Below, piece by piece: positions 24,052 to 33,841 of a stretch of DNA of 64,000 nt (its first letter is position 1; each line of letters starts with the position of its first letter). A model generated the notes under the pieces. It saw only the letters and a list, made by a program, of their open reading frames with translations, did no database searches and was not told the origin of the DNA. A program made the translations under genes and the position numbers. This DNA is from an uncultured Porphyromonadaceae bacterium (GTDB lineage Bacteria; Bacteroidota; Bacteroidia; Bacteroidales; Muribaculaceae): NCBI GenBank assembly GCA_945873625.1, contig CAMCDS010000005.1, forward strand, positions 1 to 64,000, read 5' to 3'.

Positions 24052-25809
24052 ATGTATAGAGACAAGACATGCGGCGAGTTGCGCTTGGCAGACGCCGGAC
24101 AGGAGGTGAGGCTCGCCGGATGGGTGCAGCGCATCCGCAAGATGGGCGGTATGACCTTTATCGACCTGCGCGACCGCTATGGTATCACCCAGATAGTTTT
24201 CAATCAGGAAATCAACGCCGACCTTTGCGAGGCGGCCAACGGTCTCGGCCGTGAATACGTGGTGGAGATCACCGGCAAGGTGGAGGAGCGCACAAGCAAG
24301 AACAAGAATATCCCTACCGGAGAGATAGAGATCATCGCCTCGGCCGTGAAGGTGCTCAATAAGAGCGACATACCCCCCTTCACCATCGAAGACAACACCG
24401 ACGGCGGCGACGACCTGCGCATGAAATACCGCTATCTGGACCTGCGCCGTCCCTGCGTGCGCAAGAATCTGGAGCTGCGCCACCGCATGGCTTTCGAAAT
24501 ACGCCGTTACCTCGACTCGAAGGGCTTTCTGGAGATCGAGACGCCGATTCTCGTGAAGTCGACGCCCGAGGGCGCACGCGACTTTGTGGTGCCTTCGCGC
24601 ATGAATCCCGGTGAGTTTTATGCCCTTCCGCAGAGCCCGCAGCTCTTCAAGCAGCTGCTGATGGTGAGCGGCTACGACCGTTACTTCCAGATTGCCAAGT
24701 GTTTCCGCGACGAAGACCTCCGCGCCGACCGTCAGCCGGAGTTCACGCAGGTCGACTGCGAGATGAGCTTCGTGGAGCAGGAAGACGTAATCCAGATGTT
24801 CGAGGGCCTCGTGAAGCACATCTTCAAGTATGTGAAAGACATCGACTTCGCCGACCCCTTCCCCCGCATGACATGGCACGACGCCATGCGCCTCTACGGC
24901 AGCGACAAGCCCGACATCCGCTTCGGCATGCCCTTCGTGGAGCTTACCGACCTCGTCAAGGGCAAGGGCTTTGCCGTGATGGACGACGCCGAGCTTACAG
25001 TGGGCATCGTGGCCAACGGATGCGCCGCCTACACCCGCAAGCAGATCGACCAGCTCACCGACTTCGTGAAGCGTCCGCAGGTGGGCGCCAAGGGTCTGGT
25101 TTGGGTGAAGGTGGAGGCCGACGGCAGCATCAAGAGCTCGGTAGGCAAATTCTTCGACGAGGAGCAGCTCCGCGGCTGGGCCTCGAGGATGGGTGCCGAA
25201 GCCGGCGACCTCATGCTTATCATGAGCGGAGAGGCCATGAAGACGCGCAAGCAGCTCTGCGAGCTGCGCCTCGAGATGGGCAACCGCCTCGGCCTGCGCG
25301 ACAAGGATGTGTTTGCCCCCCTCTGGGTGGTCGACTTCCCCCTCTTCGAATGGGACGAGGAGACGCAGCGCTACTATGCCATGCACCATCCCTTTACTTC
25401 GCCCAACCCCGAAGACATACCCCTGCTGCACAGCGACACCGGCAAGGTGCGCGCCACGGCCTACGACATCGTGGTCAACGGCACGGAGCTTGGCGGCGGC
25501 TCAATCCGAATCCACGACTCTGAGCTTCAGGACACGATGTTCGAGCTTCTCGGCTTCACGCCCGAGCGTGCGCGCGAGCAGTTCGGCTTCCTCATGGACG
25601 CCTTCAAATACGGCGCTCCCCCTCACGGAGGTCTGGCTCTCGGCTTCGACCGCTTCGTGTCGATTCTGGCCGGTCTCGACACAATCCGCGACGTAATCGC
25701 TTTCCCGAAAAACAATTCGGGCCGCGACGTGATGAACGAGTCGCCCTCGCAGCTTGAGCCCGGACAGCTCGAAGAGCTCTCGCTCCGCCTCGACCTCCCC
25801 GAGAAGTAA
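24052..25809 (+). CDS. aspS: Aspartate--tRNA ligase
   Basis: This 585-residue class II synthetase has an N-terminal OB-fold anticodon domain ([20 protein letters not shown], about residues 17-36). The catalytic core has motif 2 around [18 protein letters not shown] and motif 3 as [15 protein letters not shown]. The bacterial insertion (GAD-type) domain lies between, and the [11 protein letters not shown] flipping-loop segment is present. The bacterial AspRS length (about 585-595) is matched. It heads the group aspS-nif3-zinc ribbon gene, with 16 bp to the next start. Confidence 0.97.
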   Translation: MYRDKTCGELRLADAGQEVRLAGWVQRIRKMGGMTFIDLRDRYGITQIVFNQEINADLCEAANGLGREYVVEITGKVEERTSKNKNIPTGEIEIIASAVKVLNKSDIPPFTIEDNTDGGDDLRMKYRYLDLRRPCVRKNLELRHRMAFEIRRYLDSKGFLEIETPILVKSTPEGARDFVVPSRMNPGEFYALPQSPQLFKQLLMVSGYDRYFQIAKCFRDEDLRADRQPEFTQVDCEMSFVEQEDVIQMFEGLVKHIFKYVKDIDFADPFPRMTWHDAMRLYGSDKPDIRFGMPFVELTDLVKGKGFAVMDDAELTVGIVANGCAAYTRKQIDQLTDFVKRPQVGAKGLVWVKVEADGSIKSSVGKFFDEEQLRGWASRMGAEAGDLMLIMSGEAMKTRKQLCELRLEMGNRLGLRDKDVFAPLWVVDFPLFEWDEETQRYYAMHHPFTSPNPEDIPLLHSDTGKVRATAYDIVVNGTELGGGSIRIHDSELQDTMFELLGFTPERAREQFGFLMDAFKYGAPPHGGLALGFDRFVSILAGLDTIRDVIAFPKNNSGRDVMNESPSQLEPGQLEELSLRLDLPEK

Positions 25810-25825
25810 AGTAATCCCGACGAAA

Positions 25826-26629
25826 GTGAAAGAGACAATCATCCAGCCCACCGTGGCCGACATCGCCTCGGCTATCGAAGCGTTCGCGCCGCGTGGGCTT
25901 CAGGAAGACTACGACAACGCCGGCCTGCAGGTGGGCGACCCGGAGATGCCCGTCAGCGGCATCCTCCTCTGTCTCGACGTTACCGAAGAGATTCTTGCCG
26001 AGGCGCGTGAGCGGAAATGCAATCTCATCGTGAGCCATCACCCCCTCCTTTTCCGCGGGCTGAAGCAGATAACGGGAGCCACGCCCCCGCAGCGGATGGT
26101 GATAGAGGCACTGCGCCATAACATCGCCATCTATTCGGCCCACACCAACCTCGACTCGGCCCGCGAGGGCGTGAGCTATGAGATCGCCCACATCCTCGGG
26201 ATGAGGAATCTCGTGCCGCTCGAGCCCCACGAAGGGCTTGAAGGCGTTGGTCTCGGCATCGTGGGCGACATAGCTCCGGCGCCGGCCATCGAGTTTCTGC
26301 GCCGGGTGAAGGAATGTTTCGACGTCAGGGCGCTCCGCTATTCGGCACGCTCGCCTCAGCTCGTGATACGGCGCGTCGCCGTCTGTGGCGGGGCAGGGGC
26401 GTCGCTCATACGCAAGGCCATCGAGGCCGGTGCCGACGTCATCGTAACGGGCGACGTAAAGTATCACGACTTCACCGACTTCGGCGACCGCATACTCATT
26501 GCCGACATAGGCCACTACGAGAGCGAGCTCTGCACACGCAAGCTGCTGTCGAGAATAATCAGGGAGCGATACCCCGACTCGCAGACGCTCTTCGCAATCA
26601 CCGACAAGAATCCCGTCAACTATCTATAA
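25826..26629 (+). CDS. Nif3-like dinuclear metal-centre protein
   Basis: This 267-residue protein belongs to the NIF3/YbgI/YqfO family. Members bind a two-metal site and are assigned as GTP cyclohydrolase I type 2-like, but their role in bacteria is unclear. It starts most likely at GTG (VKETIIQPTVADIASAIE), 16 bp after aspS; the frame is open further up but overlaps aspS. Metal-site motifs: NLIVSHHPLLFRG (two His, about residues 61-73), YSAHTNLDSA, and near the C-terminus IADIGHYESE (His and Glu). The longer inserted PII-like domain found in some members is absent. Confidence 0.88.
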   Translation: MKETIIQPTVADIASAIEAFAPRGLQEDYDNAGLQVGDPEMPVSGILLCLDVTEEILAEARERKCNLIVSHHPLLFRGLKQITGATPPQRMVIEALRHNIAIYSAHTNLDSAREGVSYEIAHILGMRNLVPLEPHEGLEGVGLGIVGDIAPAPAIEFLRRVKECFDVRALRYSARSPQLVIRRVAVCGGAGASLIRKAIEAGADVIVTGDVKYHDFTDFGDRILIADIGHYESELCTRKLLSRIIRERYPDSQTLFAITDKNPVNYL

Positions 26630-26656
26630 GTAAATAACACAACCACATATATAATT

Positions 26657-27496
26657 ATGGCTATCGACAAAAAGGCTGAGAAAGAACGCAGTGTGGAGGA
26701 ACGCCTCAAGGCCCTCTTCCAGTACCAGACGCTGCTCTCCGAAATCGACCGCATCAAGACTCTGCGCGGCGAACTTCCCCACGAGGTGAAAGACCTCGAA
26801 GACGAGATAGTGCGCTTCCAGACCCGTATACAGAAGCTCAAGGAGGACATCTCGGAGCTGAAAGCCCTCGTCAATCAGAAAAACGGCGAAATAGCCGACC
26901 GCAAGGTGAAGATCGAACGCTACGACGAGCAGATCAACAACGTGCGCAACAACCGCGAGTATGCTTATCTCGAAAAGGAGAAGGAGTTTGAGAGCCTCGA
27001 AATCGAACTCGCCGAGAAGAACATCCGCGACGCCCAGGCAAAGCAGGAGCAGAAGAAGGCCGACATCGCGCAGGCCAAGGAGGAGCTTTCGGACAACGAG
27101 CACATCCTCGAGGAGAAGCGCAAGGAGCTTGAAGAGATCGTTTCAGAAACCCGTGAGCAGGAGGAGAGCCTCCGCGAGCAGGCCAAGACGCTCGAGCCCC
27201 TCATCGACTCCTACACGCTGGCTGCCTTCAAGCGCATCCGCAAGAACGCCCACAACGGTCTCGGCATCGTTACCGTGCAGCGCGGTGCATGCGGCGGCTG
27301 CTTCAACCGCATTCCGCCCCAGCGCCGTCTGGAAATCAAGATGCATAAGAAAATCATCGTCTGCGAATATTGCGGACGCATCATGATCGACGGCGTGCTT
27401 GCCGGCGTGGAGCAGCCCGAGGAGGAAGCACCGATGACCACCAAGGCCACCCGCGTCAGAAAGACCGCGAAGAAGGCCGACAAGGGTGAGGAGTGA
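26657..27496 (+). CDS. Coiled-coil protein with C-terminal C4 zinc ribbon
   Basis: This 279-residue protein is formed almost wholly of heptad-rich coiled coil (about residues 10-180), followed by a C4-type zinc ribbon: GACGGCFNRIPPQ and VCEYCGRIMIDG give the two CxxC pairs (about residues 214-240). A basic, low-complexity tail rich in Thr/Lys/Ala ends it. It belongs to the DUF164-type zinc ribbon family found widely next to nif3-like genes; the relatives are described as putative nucleic-acid-binding proteins, with chlamydial CdsZ as a distant comparison. It follows the nif3-like gene by 27 bp and precedes a strong terminator. Confidence 0.88.
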   Translation: MAIDKKAEKERSVEERLKALFQYQTLLSEIDRIKTLRGELPHEVKDLEDEIVRFQTRIQKLKEDISELKALVNQKNGEIADRKVKIERYDEQINNVRNNREYAYLEKEKEFESLEIELAEKNIRDAQAKQEQKKADIAQAKEELSDNEHILEEKRKELEEIVSETREQEESLREQAKTLEPLIDSYTLAAFKRIRKNAHNGLGIVTVQRGACGGCFNRIPPQRRLEIKMHKKIIVCEYCGRIMIDGVLAGVEQPEEEAPMTTKATRVRKTAKKADKGEE

Positions 27497-27520
27497 TTTC
27501 CGTCCCTGACCAACGACAAA

Positions 27521-27557
27521 GCCGGGCATCCTGCTGCAGATAAGCAGGATGCCCGGC
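27521..27557. terminator. Terminator after zinc-ribbon gene
   Basis: GCCGGGCATCCTGCT (27521-27535), loop of 7, AGCAGGATGCCCGGC (27543-27557): 15-bp perfect stem, then TGATTATTT. It lies between convergent genes and may serve both strands. Confidence 0.85.
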
Positions 27558-27624
27558 TGATTATTTCCGGCTGTCGGCAGCCGTTTTTTCGGGTCGGCAG
27601 CCGACTGTTTTGCGTCGGCGGACG

Positions 27625-28188
27625 CTACATCAGTTTGCGGCCGTCGTGGAAAGCCTTTCCGACGGCGGCGCCCACCTCGCGGTAGAGGTTCATCTGCGAG
27701 TCGAACGAGATGAGGCGCATCTTTCCGAAATCGATGTTTCCCTCCTCGTCGAGCATCGAGTCGTCGACATGCGTGCGCACTATCTCGGCGTCGACGCGAG
27801 CCTCCCCCTCGAAATCCGTAATCTGCATCACCCTGCATTCCATCGTGAGCGGATAGGCGTCGATCACAGGTGCGTCTACCTCGTCGGCACGGCTCACGCT
27901 TACTCCGGCCTTGGTAATCTTGTCGGTCTTCGCGCCGCTCGTGATTCCGAAGAAGTCAGACATCACGAGCGTGTCGACCGTGGCGAGGCTGAGGGTGAAT
28001 GCCTCGCGTTTGAGCAGGTTGGCCGTGGTGCGGTGGTTCTTGGAGAGATGGAGCGTAACGTTGGAGGCGCCCGACTGGCCGCCCCATGCCACATTCATGG
28101 CGTCGGTCGAGCCGTCGTCGTTGTAGGTGGCTACTATCAGCACCGGCAGCGGTGCGACCGGGGTCTTCCCTTTGAGTGTGATTTTCAT
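27625..28188 (-). CDS. Flavin reductase family protein
   Basis: This 187-residue FMN-binding split-barrel protein is of the flavin reductase-like type. The start MKITLKGKTPVAPLPVLIVATYNDDG at 28188 is chosen as the family start; an upstream open frame runs into the neighbouring intergenic region. Recognisable segments are TDAMNVAWGGQSG, NHRTTANLLKREAFTLSLA (split by the FMN-phosphate-binding Thr/Ser residues) and DFFGITSGAKTDK. The last matches the SG...DK motif of this subfamily. It probably reduces free flavin or serves as a small NAD(P)H:flavin oxidoreductase; the partner is unknown. A single gene, followed on the minus strand by the hairpin at 27521-27557. Confidence 0.85.
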   Translation of the reverse strand: MKITLKGKTPVAPLPVLIVATYNDDGSTDAMNVAWGGQSGASNVTLHLSKNHRTTANLLKREAFTLSLATVDTLVMSDFFGITSGAKTDKITKAGVSVSRADEVDAPVIDAYPLTMECRVMQITDFEGEARVDAEIVRTHVDDSMLDEEGNIDFGKMRLISFDSQMNLYREVGAAVGKAFHDGRKLM

Positions 28189-28282
28189 AATATCGTGTAT
28201 TTTGAACCGGCGCCCCATCAAAACCGAAGGGCGCTGACTATTGTTCAACGCCCTCAGGTAGTATTCTGTTCGTATGCGCGGT

Positions 28283-28882
28283 CTATTTCCGGGTGCGCCG
28301 AAGCGGCACGTTGTCGAGCGTGAAGCCGAAATAGCGCGTGGCACCCTTCGCGTCGTCCTGCGTCATCTGTATGTCGAACCGGCCGATGCTCTTCACCTTT
28401 TTCGGGAATCCGTAGTAGGCCACCATAAGGTCGACCGCCTCTCCTGCCGGGATGCTTATGTCGGCCTCGGGCGTAGCCACGTTGTACATCTCTTCAGCTT
28501 TCCCTTTCTTCTTTTTATCGCCGGGGACGTATGCCGGCGACACTACAAAGACGGCTGCCGAGTCGGCCACCTGCGGCGTGTTGAAGCGTACGCCGGGCTG
28601 CGGACCGGAGGCCGACACGCGCACTCCGCGGATTGAATCGCCCGCAGCGGTGAGGGTAAGCAGCAGATAGCCCATGTCGCCTTTCACTCCGGCCTTGCTG
28701 CATGTGAGCGTCATGCCGGGATTGGCTCCGTAGGGGTTACCGGTCAGCGTGCGGGCGGCCGACTCAGGCTCTTCGTAGCCCGTGAGGCGGTCGAGCACTT
28801 TCTCAAACTGGTCGAGAAACTGCGCGTCGGCATGCAGTGCCGATGCGATGATAAGCGCGATAAGGGGGAGTATTCTTTTCAT
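28283..28882 (-). CDS. Secreted protein of unknown function
   Basis: This 199-residue protein has a clear signal peptide (MKRILPLIALIIASALHADA, cleavage about residue 20-21). The mature part looks beta-rich, with VKGDMGYLLLTLTAAGD, a lysine-rich patch GDKKKKGKAEE and AVDLMVAYYGFPKKVKSIG, and ends TLDNVPLRRTRK. No catalytic motif or membrane helix is visible. The stop lies 94 bp upstream of the flavin reductase start. It starts 15 bp downstream of the UPF0748 gene and is probably in its operon. I do not recognise the family. Confidence 0.75.
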   Translation of the reverse strand: MKRILPLIALIIASALHADAQFLDQFEKVLDRLTGYEEPESAARTLTGNPYGANPGMTLTCSKAGVKGDMGYLLLTLTAAGDSIRGVRVSASGPQPGVRFNTPQVADSAAVFVVSPAYVPGDKKKKGKAEEMYNVATPEADISIPAGEAVDLMVAYYGFPKKVKSIGRFDIQMTQDDAKGATRYFGFTLDNVPLRRTRK

Positions 28883-28897
28883 TCGTTCGGTGTGGAA

Positions 28898-30415
28898 TCA
28901 GTTTTTCACCGTATAAACGGCCGGAGCCGACTCGCGGTTCATCCGGTCGAGTGACGTAACGTAGAAAGTGTGTCCCTTCAGGTCGTCGCCGCTTCCGATG
29001 TCGGTAAGCAGCACGCTTGTGTAGGGCGTGAGGGCGATGATGGCCTGAGGGTCGTCGGCGTCGGGTTTCTCTCCCTTGTAGAACTGATAGACCACGAAGC
29101 GGATGGGGTCGGTGGCCTTCTGGCGGGCGCCGGTTTCGGGAGCATGCCACGAGAGGAAGAGCTTTCCGTCGCGCTTCTCGAGGTGGAGACCGGTAGGCTT
29201 CGCCGGCTTCACGCTCTTGTCGCCGTAGGCCGGCGGAAGCGCGATGGTCGACTGGTATTTGAGTGCGAGCGAGTCGGCGGCCCCCTTGTAGTTGCCGGTT
29301 ACCCAGTAGCCGTGCCACCACACGTTGCCCTGCACGTTGGGAAGGCTTCGCGAGAGGCGCACCTTGGTGTCGAGTTCGTTGCGGTCGTGGTTCTTGGGGT
29401 CGGCCACGTCCATGGTGCGCTTAACGTCCTGACCTATGTAGACGTCCACGCCGTTGGCGTTGTCGTTCCACCATTTGGCGAGCGAACGGCTCGGAGCCGC
29501 CTTGGTGTCGAGGTTCCAGTAAAGCTGAGGCGCCATATAGTCGATCCAACCTTTTTTTGCCCATAGGAGCACGTCGGCATAAAGGTCGTCGTAGTTCTGG
29601 AGCCCTGAGCTTGCCGAGCCTCTCGGGTCGGAACTCTTGTTGCGCCAGATGCCGAAGGGACTCACTCCGAAGCGCACCCACGGCTTGCGCGATTTGATTG
29701 TCTTGTGTATCTGCTCGATCAGAAGGTCGACGTTGTGGCGTCGCCAGTCGCTTTTGTTCATCCCCTTGCCGAACTTGGAGTAGCTGCGCTGGTCGGCGTC
29801 GAATTTCTTGCCGTTGGCCGGGTAGGGGTAGAAATAGTCGTCTATATGGATTGCGTCGACGTCGTAGCGGCGGGTAATATCGTCGATTACCTCGCAGATG
29901 AAGTCGCGGTTTTCCTGATATGCCGGGTCGAAGAAGGTCTGACCGTTGAATTTCACGAAGCGGTGAGGCTCCTTGTTGGCGGCGTGCGAAGCCGGGAGCA
30001 CGTCTTTAGCCGACGAGGTAACGCGGTAGGGGTTGAGCCATGCGTGAAACTCCATTCCGCGCCTGTGGGCCTCCTCGATGGCGAATGCCATGGGATCCCA
30101 GGCCGGCGAGGGGGCTTTTCCGCGTTTGCCGGTGAGCCATGCCGACCAGGGCTCGAGTTTCGATTCGTAGAGGGCGTCGGCCGTCGGGCGCACCTGAAAG
30201 ATGACGGCGTTGCAGCCGGCGTCTTCCAGTTTGTCGAACTGGTCAACTATGTAGTTGCGCTGCTGGGCCGGGGTCTTGTTCTGCCACTGCGACTGTCCGA
30301 TGACGTGGAGCCATGCGCCCCGGAACTCGCGCTTGGGGTTGGCCGGGACTGCGGCACACTGCAGGGCGGCCGCAATGAGGAGGATGAGTGAGATGACTGA
30401 TGTCTTGGTCTTCAT
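28898..30415 (-). CDS. UPF0748 / GH10-like family secreted protein (YngK type)
   Basis: This 505-residue secreted TIM-barrel protein is of the DUF187 group. The start MKTKTSVISLILLIAAALQ at 30415 gives a signal peptide; the frame extends upstream only as antisense to lgt. The family opening FRGAWLHVIGQSQW is followed by AGCNAVIFQVRPTADALYES, WLTGKRG and DPMAFAIEEAHRRGMEFHAW. VDAIHIDDYFYPYPANG and RFGVSPFGIWRNKSSDPRGS carry the presumed acidic active-site residues, and a FN3-like C-terminal domain follows (about 410-505). Related enzymes act on peptidoglycan-like or other glycans, but substrate is not established. It overlaps lgt by one base (TAATG), so the two are coupled. Confidence 0.88.
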   Translation of the reverse strand: MKTKTSVISLILLIAAALQCAAVPANPKREFRGAWLHVIGQSQWQNKTPAQQRNYIVDQFDKLEDAGCNAVIFQVRPTADALYESKLEPWSAWLTGKRGKAPSPAWDPMAFAIEEAHRRGMEFHAWLNPYRVTSSAKDVLPASHAANKEPHRFVKFNGQTFFDPAYQENRDFICEVIDDITRRYDVDAIHIDDYFYPYPANGKKFDADQRSYSKFGKGMNKSDWRRHNVDLLIEQIHKTIKSRKPWVRFGVSPFGIWRNKSSDPRGSASSGLQNYDDLYADVLLWAKKGWIDYMAPQLYWNLDTKAAPSRSLAKWWNDNANGVDVYIGQDVKRTMDVADPKNHDRNELDTKVRLSRSLPNVQGNVWWHGYWVTGNYKGAADSLALKYQSTIALPPAYGDKSVKPAKPTGLHLEKRDGKLFLSWHAPETGARQKATDPIRFVVYQFYKGEKPDADDPQAIIALTPYTSVLLTDIGSGDDLKGHTFYVTSLDRMNRESAPAVYTVKN

Positions 30416-31272
30416 TATTTCTTTCTGGAGGGAGTGGTTTCGGGAGCGAAACGGTTGGGAAAGGTCCAGTGCTGGCGCGGATGCACGAGCGCCCAGACCG
30501 TGAGGAAGATGCCGAGGAGTATGAATGGAACGGAAAGCATCTGGCCGAGGTTCATGCCATAGTCGGCTATCATGCGTAATTCCGATTCTACCTGCACGTT
30601 CTTGATATATTCTATCAGGAAGCGGGGCAGGAATATTCCGATGAAGAAGATGCCGGTGATGAGCCAGGGACGCTCCTCGGCGTTGCGCCGCCAGTACATC
30701 CACATCAGCAGTCCGAAGAGAAGGAGATAGCACAGCGCCTCATAGATCTGCGTGGGGTGGGCGGGGAGTGTCTCGCCGTTGCGCACGAAAATGAAGCCCC
30801 AGGGGAGGTCGGTGTATGAACCGTAGATTTCGGAATTCATCAGGTTGCCCAGACGTATAAGGGCCGCGACGAGCGCCACGGGCACCACGAGCTTGTCGAG
30901 AGTCCACGACACGGGCTTCTTGCTCACAAACCATGAGAAAAGGCATACGGCGATGAAGTTGCCGATAGTGCCGCCGTGGCTCGCGAGGCCGCCGTTCCAT
31001 ATCTGTATTATCTCGGCGGGATGCTGCGAATAGTAGTCCCACTCGTAGAAAAACACGTGGCCGAGACGGGCACCGACTATCGTGGCCACCACCACGTAGG
31101 TGAGCAGAATGCCGAGCCATTTCTCGGGTGCTCCCTCATGCTTGAACATGGCCGCCACGATGTTGTAGCCGACCACGAAACCGATGGCGAAAGCCAGTCC
31201 GTACCACCTCACGGCTATCGGGCCGAGCGAGAAAATGACGGGACTCGCGTCCCAGTAAATCTGAGTAAGCAT
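30415..31272 (-). CDS. lgt: Prolipoprotein diacylglyceryl transferase
   Basis: This 285-residue inner-membrane enzyme transfers diacylglycerol to the lipobox cysteine of prolipoproteins. Lgt motifs: ARLGHVFFYEWDYYSQHP, the signature GGLASHGGTIGNFIA (about residues 94-108, with the essential His-Gly-Gly), and RLGNLMNSEIYG. PAHPTQIYEAL and C-terminal LPRFLIEYIKNVQ follow. Seven hydrophobic helices can be traced. Several lipoproteins in this same window would be its substrates. Its stop overlaps the next start by one base. The upstream acetate kinase gene is separated by 76 bp with a hairpin between. Confidence 0.95.
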   Translation of the reverse strand: MLTQIYWDASPVIFSLGPIAVRWYGLAFAIGFVVGYNIVAAMFKHEGAPEKWLGILLTYVVVATIVGARLGHVFFYEWDYYSQHPAEIIQIWNGGLASHGGTIGNFIAVCLFSWFVSKKPVSWTLDKLVVPVALVAALIRLGNLMNSEIYGSYTDLPWGFIFVRNGETLPAHPTQIYEALCYLLLFGLLMWMYWRRNAEERPWLITGIFFIGIFLPRFLIEYIKNVQVESELRMIADYGMNLGQMLSVPFILLGIFLTVWALVHPRQHWTFPNRFAPETTPSRKK

Positions 31273-31292
31273 ATCCTTTTAAGAATGAGATT

Positions 31293-31326
31293 GTCGGGGC
31301 ATCCCTGCGCAGAGGGATGCCCCGAC
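31293..31326 (-). terminator. Hairpin after ackA
   Basis: GTCGGGGCATCCCT / AGGGATGCCCCGAC, 14-bp perfect stem with 6-nt loop, 22 bp past the ackA stop. The following minus-strand bases (AATCTCATTCTT) are only moderately T-rich. Confidence 0.75.
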
Positions 31327-31348
31327 TGTAAATATCAGTTCGGGTCTT

Positions 31349-32548
31349 TTACTTTCCACCTACGATCATGGCGGTGTCCTGAGCGATCACGAGCTCCTCG
31401 TCGGTCGGAATCACCACAACCTTCACCTTCGAGTCGGCGCCGGAGATCACAACCTCCTTGCCGCGCGAGCGGTTGGCTTCCTTGTCGAGAGTGATGCCCA
31501 TGTAGGCGAGCTTCTCGCATACGGCCTCGCGCAGTTCGGGCGAGTTTTCACCCACACCGGCCGTGAAGACGATGATGTCGGCGCCTCCGAGCACGGCGGT
31601 GTAAGCGCCGATATATTTCAGGATGCGGTATTCATACATGTCCATGGCGAGTTTTGCACGCTCGTTGCCGGCAGCGATTGCGTCTTCGATGTCGCGCATG
31701 TCGGACGAGATGCCGCTGATGCCGAGCACGCCGCTCTTCTTGTTGATGACGTTGCCGAGGCCGTCGGCGTCGAGGCCCTCGCATTTCATCAGATAGGTGA
31801 GCGCACCGGGGTCGACGTCGCCCACGCGGGTGCCCATCATGAGTCCTTCGGTCGGAGTGAGGCCCATCGAGGTGTCGACGCTGATGCCGTCTTTGATGGC
31901 CGTGATGCTGCCTCCGTTGCCGATGTGGCAGGTGATGATGCGCTGCTGCTCGTAGGGCACACCCAGGAACTCGCAGGCGCGGCGGCTTACGTAGCGGTGG
32001 CTCGTGCCGTGGAAGCCGTAGCGGCGCACGCCGTATTTCTCATAGTCCTCGTAGGGGAGGGCATACATGAAGGCCTTGGCCGGCATGGTCTGATGGAAGG
32101 CAGTGTCGAACACGGCTACCTGGGGCACACCCGGGATGAGGTCGGTGATGGCCTCGATGCCTGTGATGTTGGCGGGGTTGTGGAGCGGAGCCACGGGGTA
32201 GCATTCTTTCACCTTCCCGATTACCTCGGGGGTGATGAGCACCGACTTGTTGAACTTCTCCATTCCGTGCACCACGCGGTGGCCGACGGCATGAATCTCG
32301 TCGAAGCTCTTGATTACGCCCTCTTTCGGATCGGTGAGGATCTTGAGCACGTTTTTCACAGCCTCCTTGTGGTCGGGCATGCTTACGGTGATGGTCTCCT
32401 TCGAGCCGTCGGGGCGTTTGAATTTGAGGAAGGAGTCGGGCAGACCGATCTTCTCCACTCCGCCTTCGGCGAGCACGTTGCCGTTTTCAGACTCGATGAG
32501 TTTGTATTTCACGCTGCTGCTTCCGCAGTTGAGAACGAGTATCTTCAT
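31349..32548 (-). CDS. ackA: Acetate kinase
   Basis: This 399-residue ASKHA-fold enzyme makes ATP from acetyl phosphate in acetate fermentation. It opens MKILVLNCGSSSVKYKLIE (signature 1) and contains VFDTAFHQTMPAKAFMYALP, YGFHGTSHRYVSRRA (signature 2), ITCHIGNGGSI and TGVGENS-type C-terminal VFTAGVGENSPELRE. Active-site Asp (VFDTAFH), Arg and His residues are present. Length is standard. It lies 46 bp downstream of pta, the enzyme that supplies acetyl phosphate. Confidence 0.97.
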   Translation of the reverse strand: MKILVLNCGSSSVKYKLIESENGNVLAEGGVEKIGLPDSFLKFKRPDGSKETITVSMPDHKEAVKNVLKILTDPKEGVIKSFDEIHAVGHRVVHGMEKFNKSVLITPEVIGKVKECYPVAPLHNPANITGIEAITDLIPGVPQVAVFDTAFHQTMPAKAFMYALPYEDYEKYGVRRYGFHGTSHRYVSRRACEFLGVPYEQQRIITCHIGNGGSITAIKDGISVDTSMGLTPTEGLMMGTRVGDVDPGALTYLMKCEGLDADGLGNVINKKSGVLGISGISSDMRDIEDAIAAGNERAKLAMDMYEYRILKYIGAYTAVLGGADIIVFTAGVGENSPELREAVCEKLAYMGITLDKEANRSRGKEVVISGADSKVKVVVIPTDEELVIAQDTAMIVGGK

Positions 32549-32594
32549 TATAATGATTGATTTCTTTACTTATGAGTTGGGGGTATGGTTCGGA

Positions 32595-33608
32595 TCAGAG
32601 ACCCTTGTCGCCGATGGCCTGGTTGCAGGTTACGATGATAGTATTGACGATGTCTTCCACGGTGGCTCCGCGCGAGAGGTCGTTGACGGGAGCGGCGAGA
32701 CCCTGCAGGATAGGACCTACGGCGCCGGCGCCGGCCAGACGCTGCACGAGCTTATAGGCGATGTTGCCCACGTTGAGGCTCGGGAAGATGAGGGTGTTGG
32801 CCTTGCCTGCCACTTCGCTGTCGGGAGCCTTCTTGGCTGCCACGGAGGGCACGATGGCGGCGTCGCTCTGCATCTCGCCGTCAACTTTCAGGGTCGGGTC
32901 GAGCTTCTTCACGAGTTCGGTGGCTTCGCGCACCTTGTCTACATCCTCATGGCTCGCGCTGCCGCGGGTCGAGAAGCTGAGCATGGCCACGCGAGGCTCG
33001 AGTCCGGCGATGTCTTTGGTGGTCTTGGCTGTAGACACTGCTATCTGTGCAAGCTCCTCGACGGTGGGCTCGGGGATTACGGCGCAGTCGGCGAACACGA
33101 GCATGTGGTTGTCGCCGTAGGGCACGTCTTCGGGGAGAAGCATGATGAATGCACCGCTCACAGCGCTGATGCCCGGACGGGTCTTGAGCACCTGGAAAGC
33201 GGCGCGAAGCACGCTCGAAGTGGGGCTGAGAGCTCCGGCCACCATGCAGTCGGCGTCGCCGGCCTTGATCATGAGGCATCCGAGATAGAGCGGATTCTTG
33301 GCAGTGGCGCGGGCCTCCTCGATGGAGATACCTTTCTTCTTGCGGAGCTCCTTGAAGAGTTCGGCGTATTTTTCAGTGAAGTCGGCGCAGTCGGGGCAGT
33401 GGAACTCAGCCTTTGCGATGTTCTTGAGTCCGAGCTTCTCGGCCTCGGCGATGATTTCTTCCTTGTTGCCGAAGAGAATCACCTGGGCAAGAGCCTGTTC
33501 GATTATCTGGTCGGCAGCCTGAAGGGTGCGCGGTTCGAGCGATTCGGGGAGAACGAGGCGCTGGGGATGTTCCTTGGCCTTCTGAGTGAGACGTTCAAAG
33601 AGTGTCAT
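32595..33608 (-). CDS. pta: Phosphate acetyltransferase
   Basis: This 337-residue enzyme is the short, single-domain form of Pta, which converts acetyl-CoA and phosphate to acetyl phosphate. It starts MTLFERLTQKAKEHPQRLVLPES. It includes DADCMVAGALSPTSSVLRAAFQ, VLKTRPGISAVSGAFIM, FSTRGSASHEDVDKV and VDGEMQSDAAIVPSVA, the last being the substrate-binding C-terminal signature. The long regulatory N-terminal domains of E. coli Pta are absent, as in other anaerobes. With ackA 46 bp downstream this gives the acetate-forming, ATP-yielding pathway. Confidence 0.97.
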   Translation of the reverse strand: MTLFERLTQKAKEHPQRLVLPESLEPRTLQAADQIIEQALAQVILFGNKEEIIAEAEKLGLKNIAKAEFHCPDCADFTEKYAELFKELRKKKGISIEEARATAKNPLYLGCLMIKAGDADCMVAGALSPTSSVLRAAFQVLKTRPGISAVSGAFIMLLPEDVPYGDNHMLVFADCAVIPEPTVEELAQIAVSTAKTTKDIAGLEPRVAMLSFSTRGSASHEDVDKVREATELVKKLDPTLKVDGEMQSDAAIVPSVAAKKAPDSEVAGKANTLIFPSLNVGNIAYKLVQRLAGAGAVGPILQGLAAPVNDLSRGATVEDIVNTIIVTCNQAIGDKGL

Positions 33609-33705
33609 GATATTTTGCTTTTTAAATGGTTCGTCATTACGTCCCGTCGGGTCGCTTACCGCGTCGGCAGCGGCTGTCGGCAGGGGTGTAGTCGGATTAT
33701 ATCTG

Positions 33706-33722
33706 CAAAATTAGCAAAACTA
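33706..33722 (-). promoter_or_regulatory. Two candidate -7 elements for pta-ackA
   Basis: On the minus strand TAATTTTG (33706-33713) and TAGTTTTG (33715-33722) both fit TAnnTTTG, about 100 bp before pta. Neither has a good TTG at -33. Confidence 0.5.
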
Positions 33723-33841
33723 AGCCGAATAATAAAACATTGGCCGTTAAAAATGACCCGACCGCCCGATATACGACGCATTTCCGCCGGTATTGCCGCT
33801 GAAATATGCATATTTATTAGCGTGCCCGGGCGGAAAGCGAG

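Noticed and set aside
21676..25431. Long minus-strand frames opposite ettA and aspS
   Set aside because: Both genes on the plus strand are full-length and conserved; the antisense frames give Val/Leu/Gly-rich sequence without motifs.
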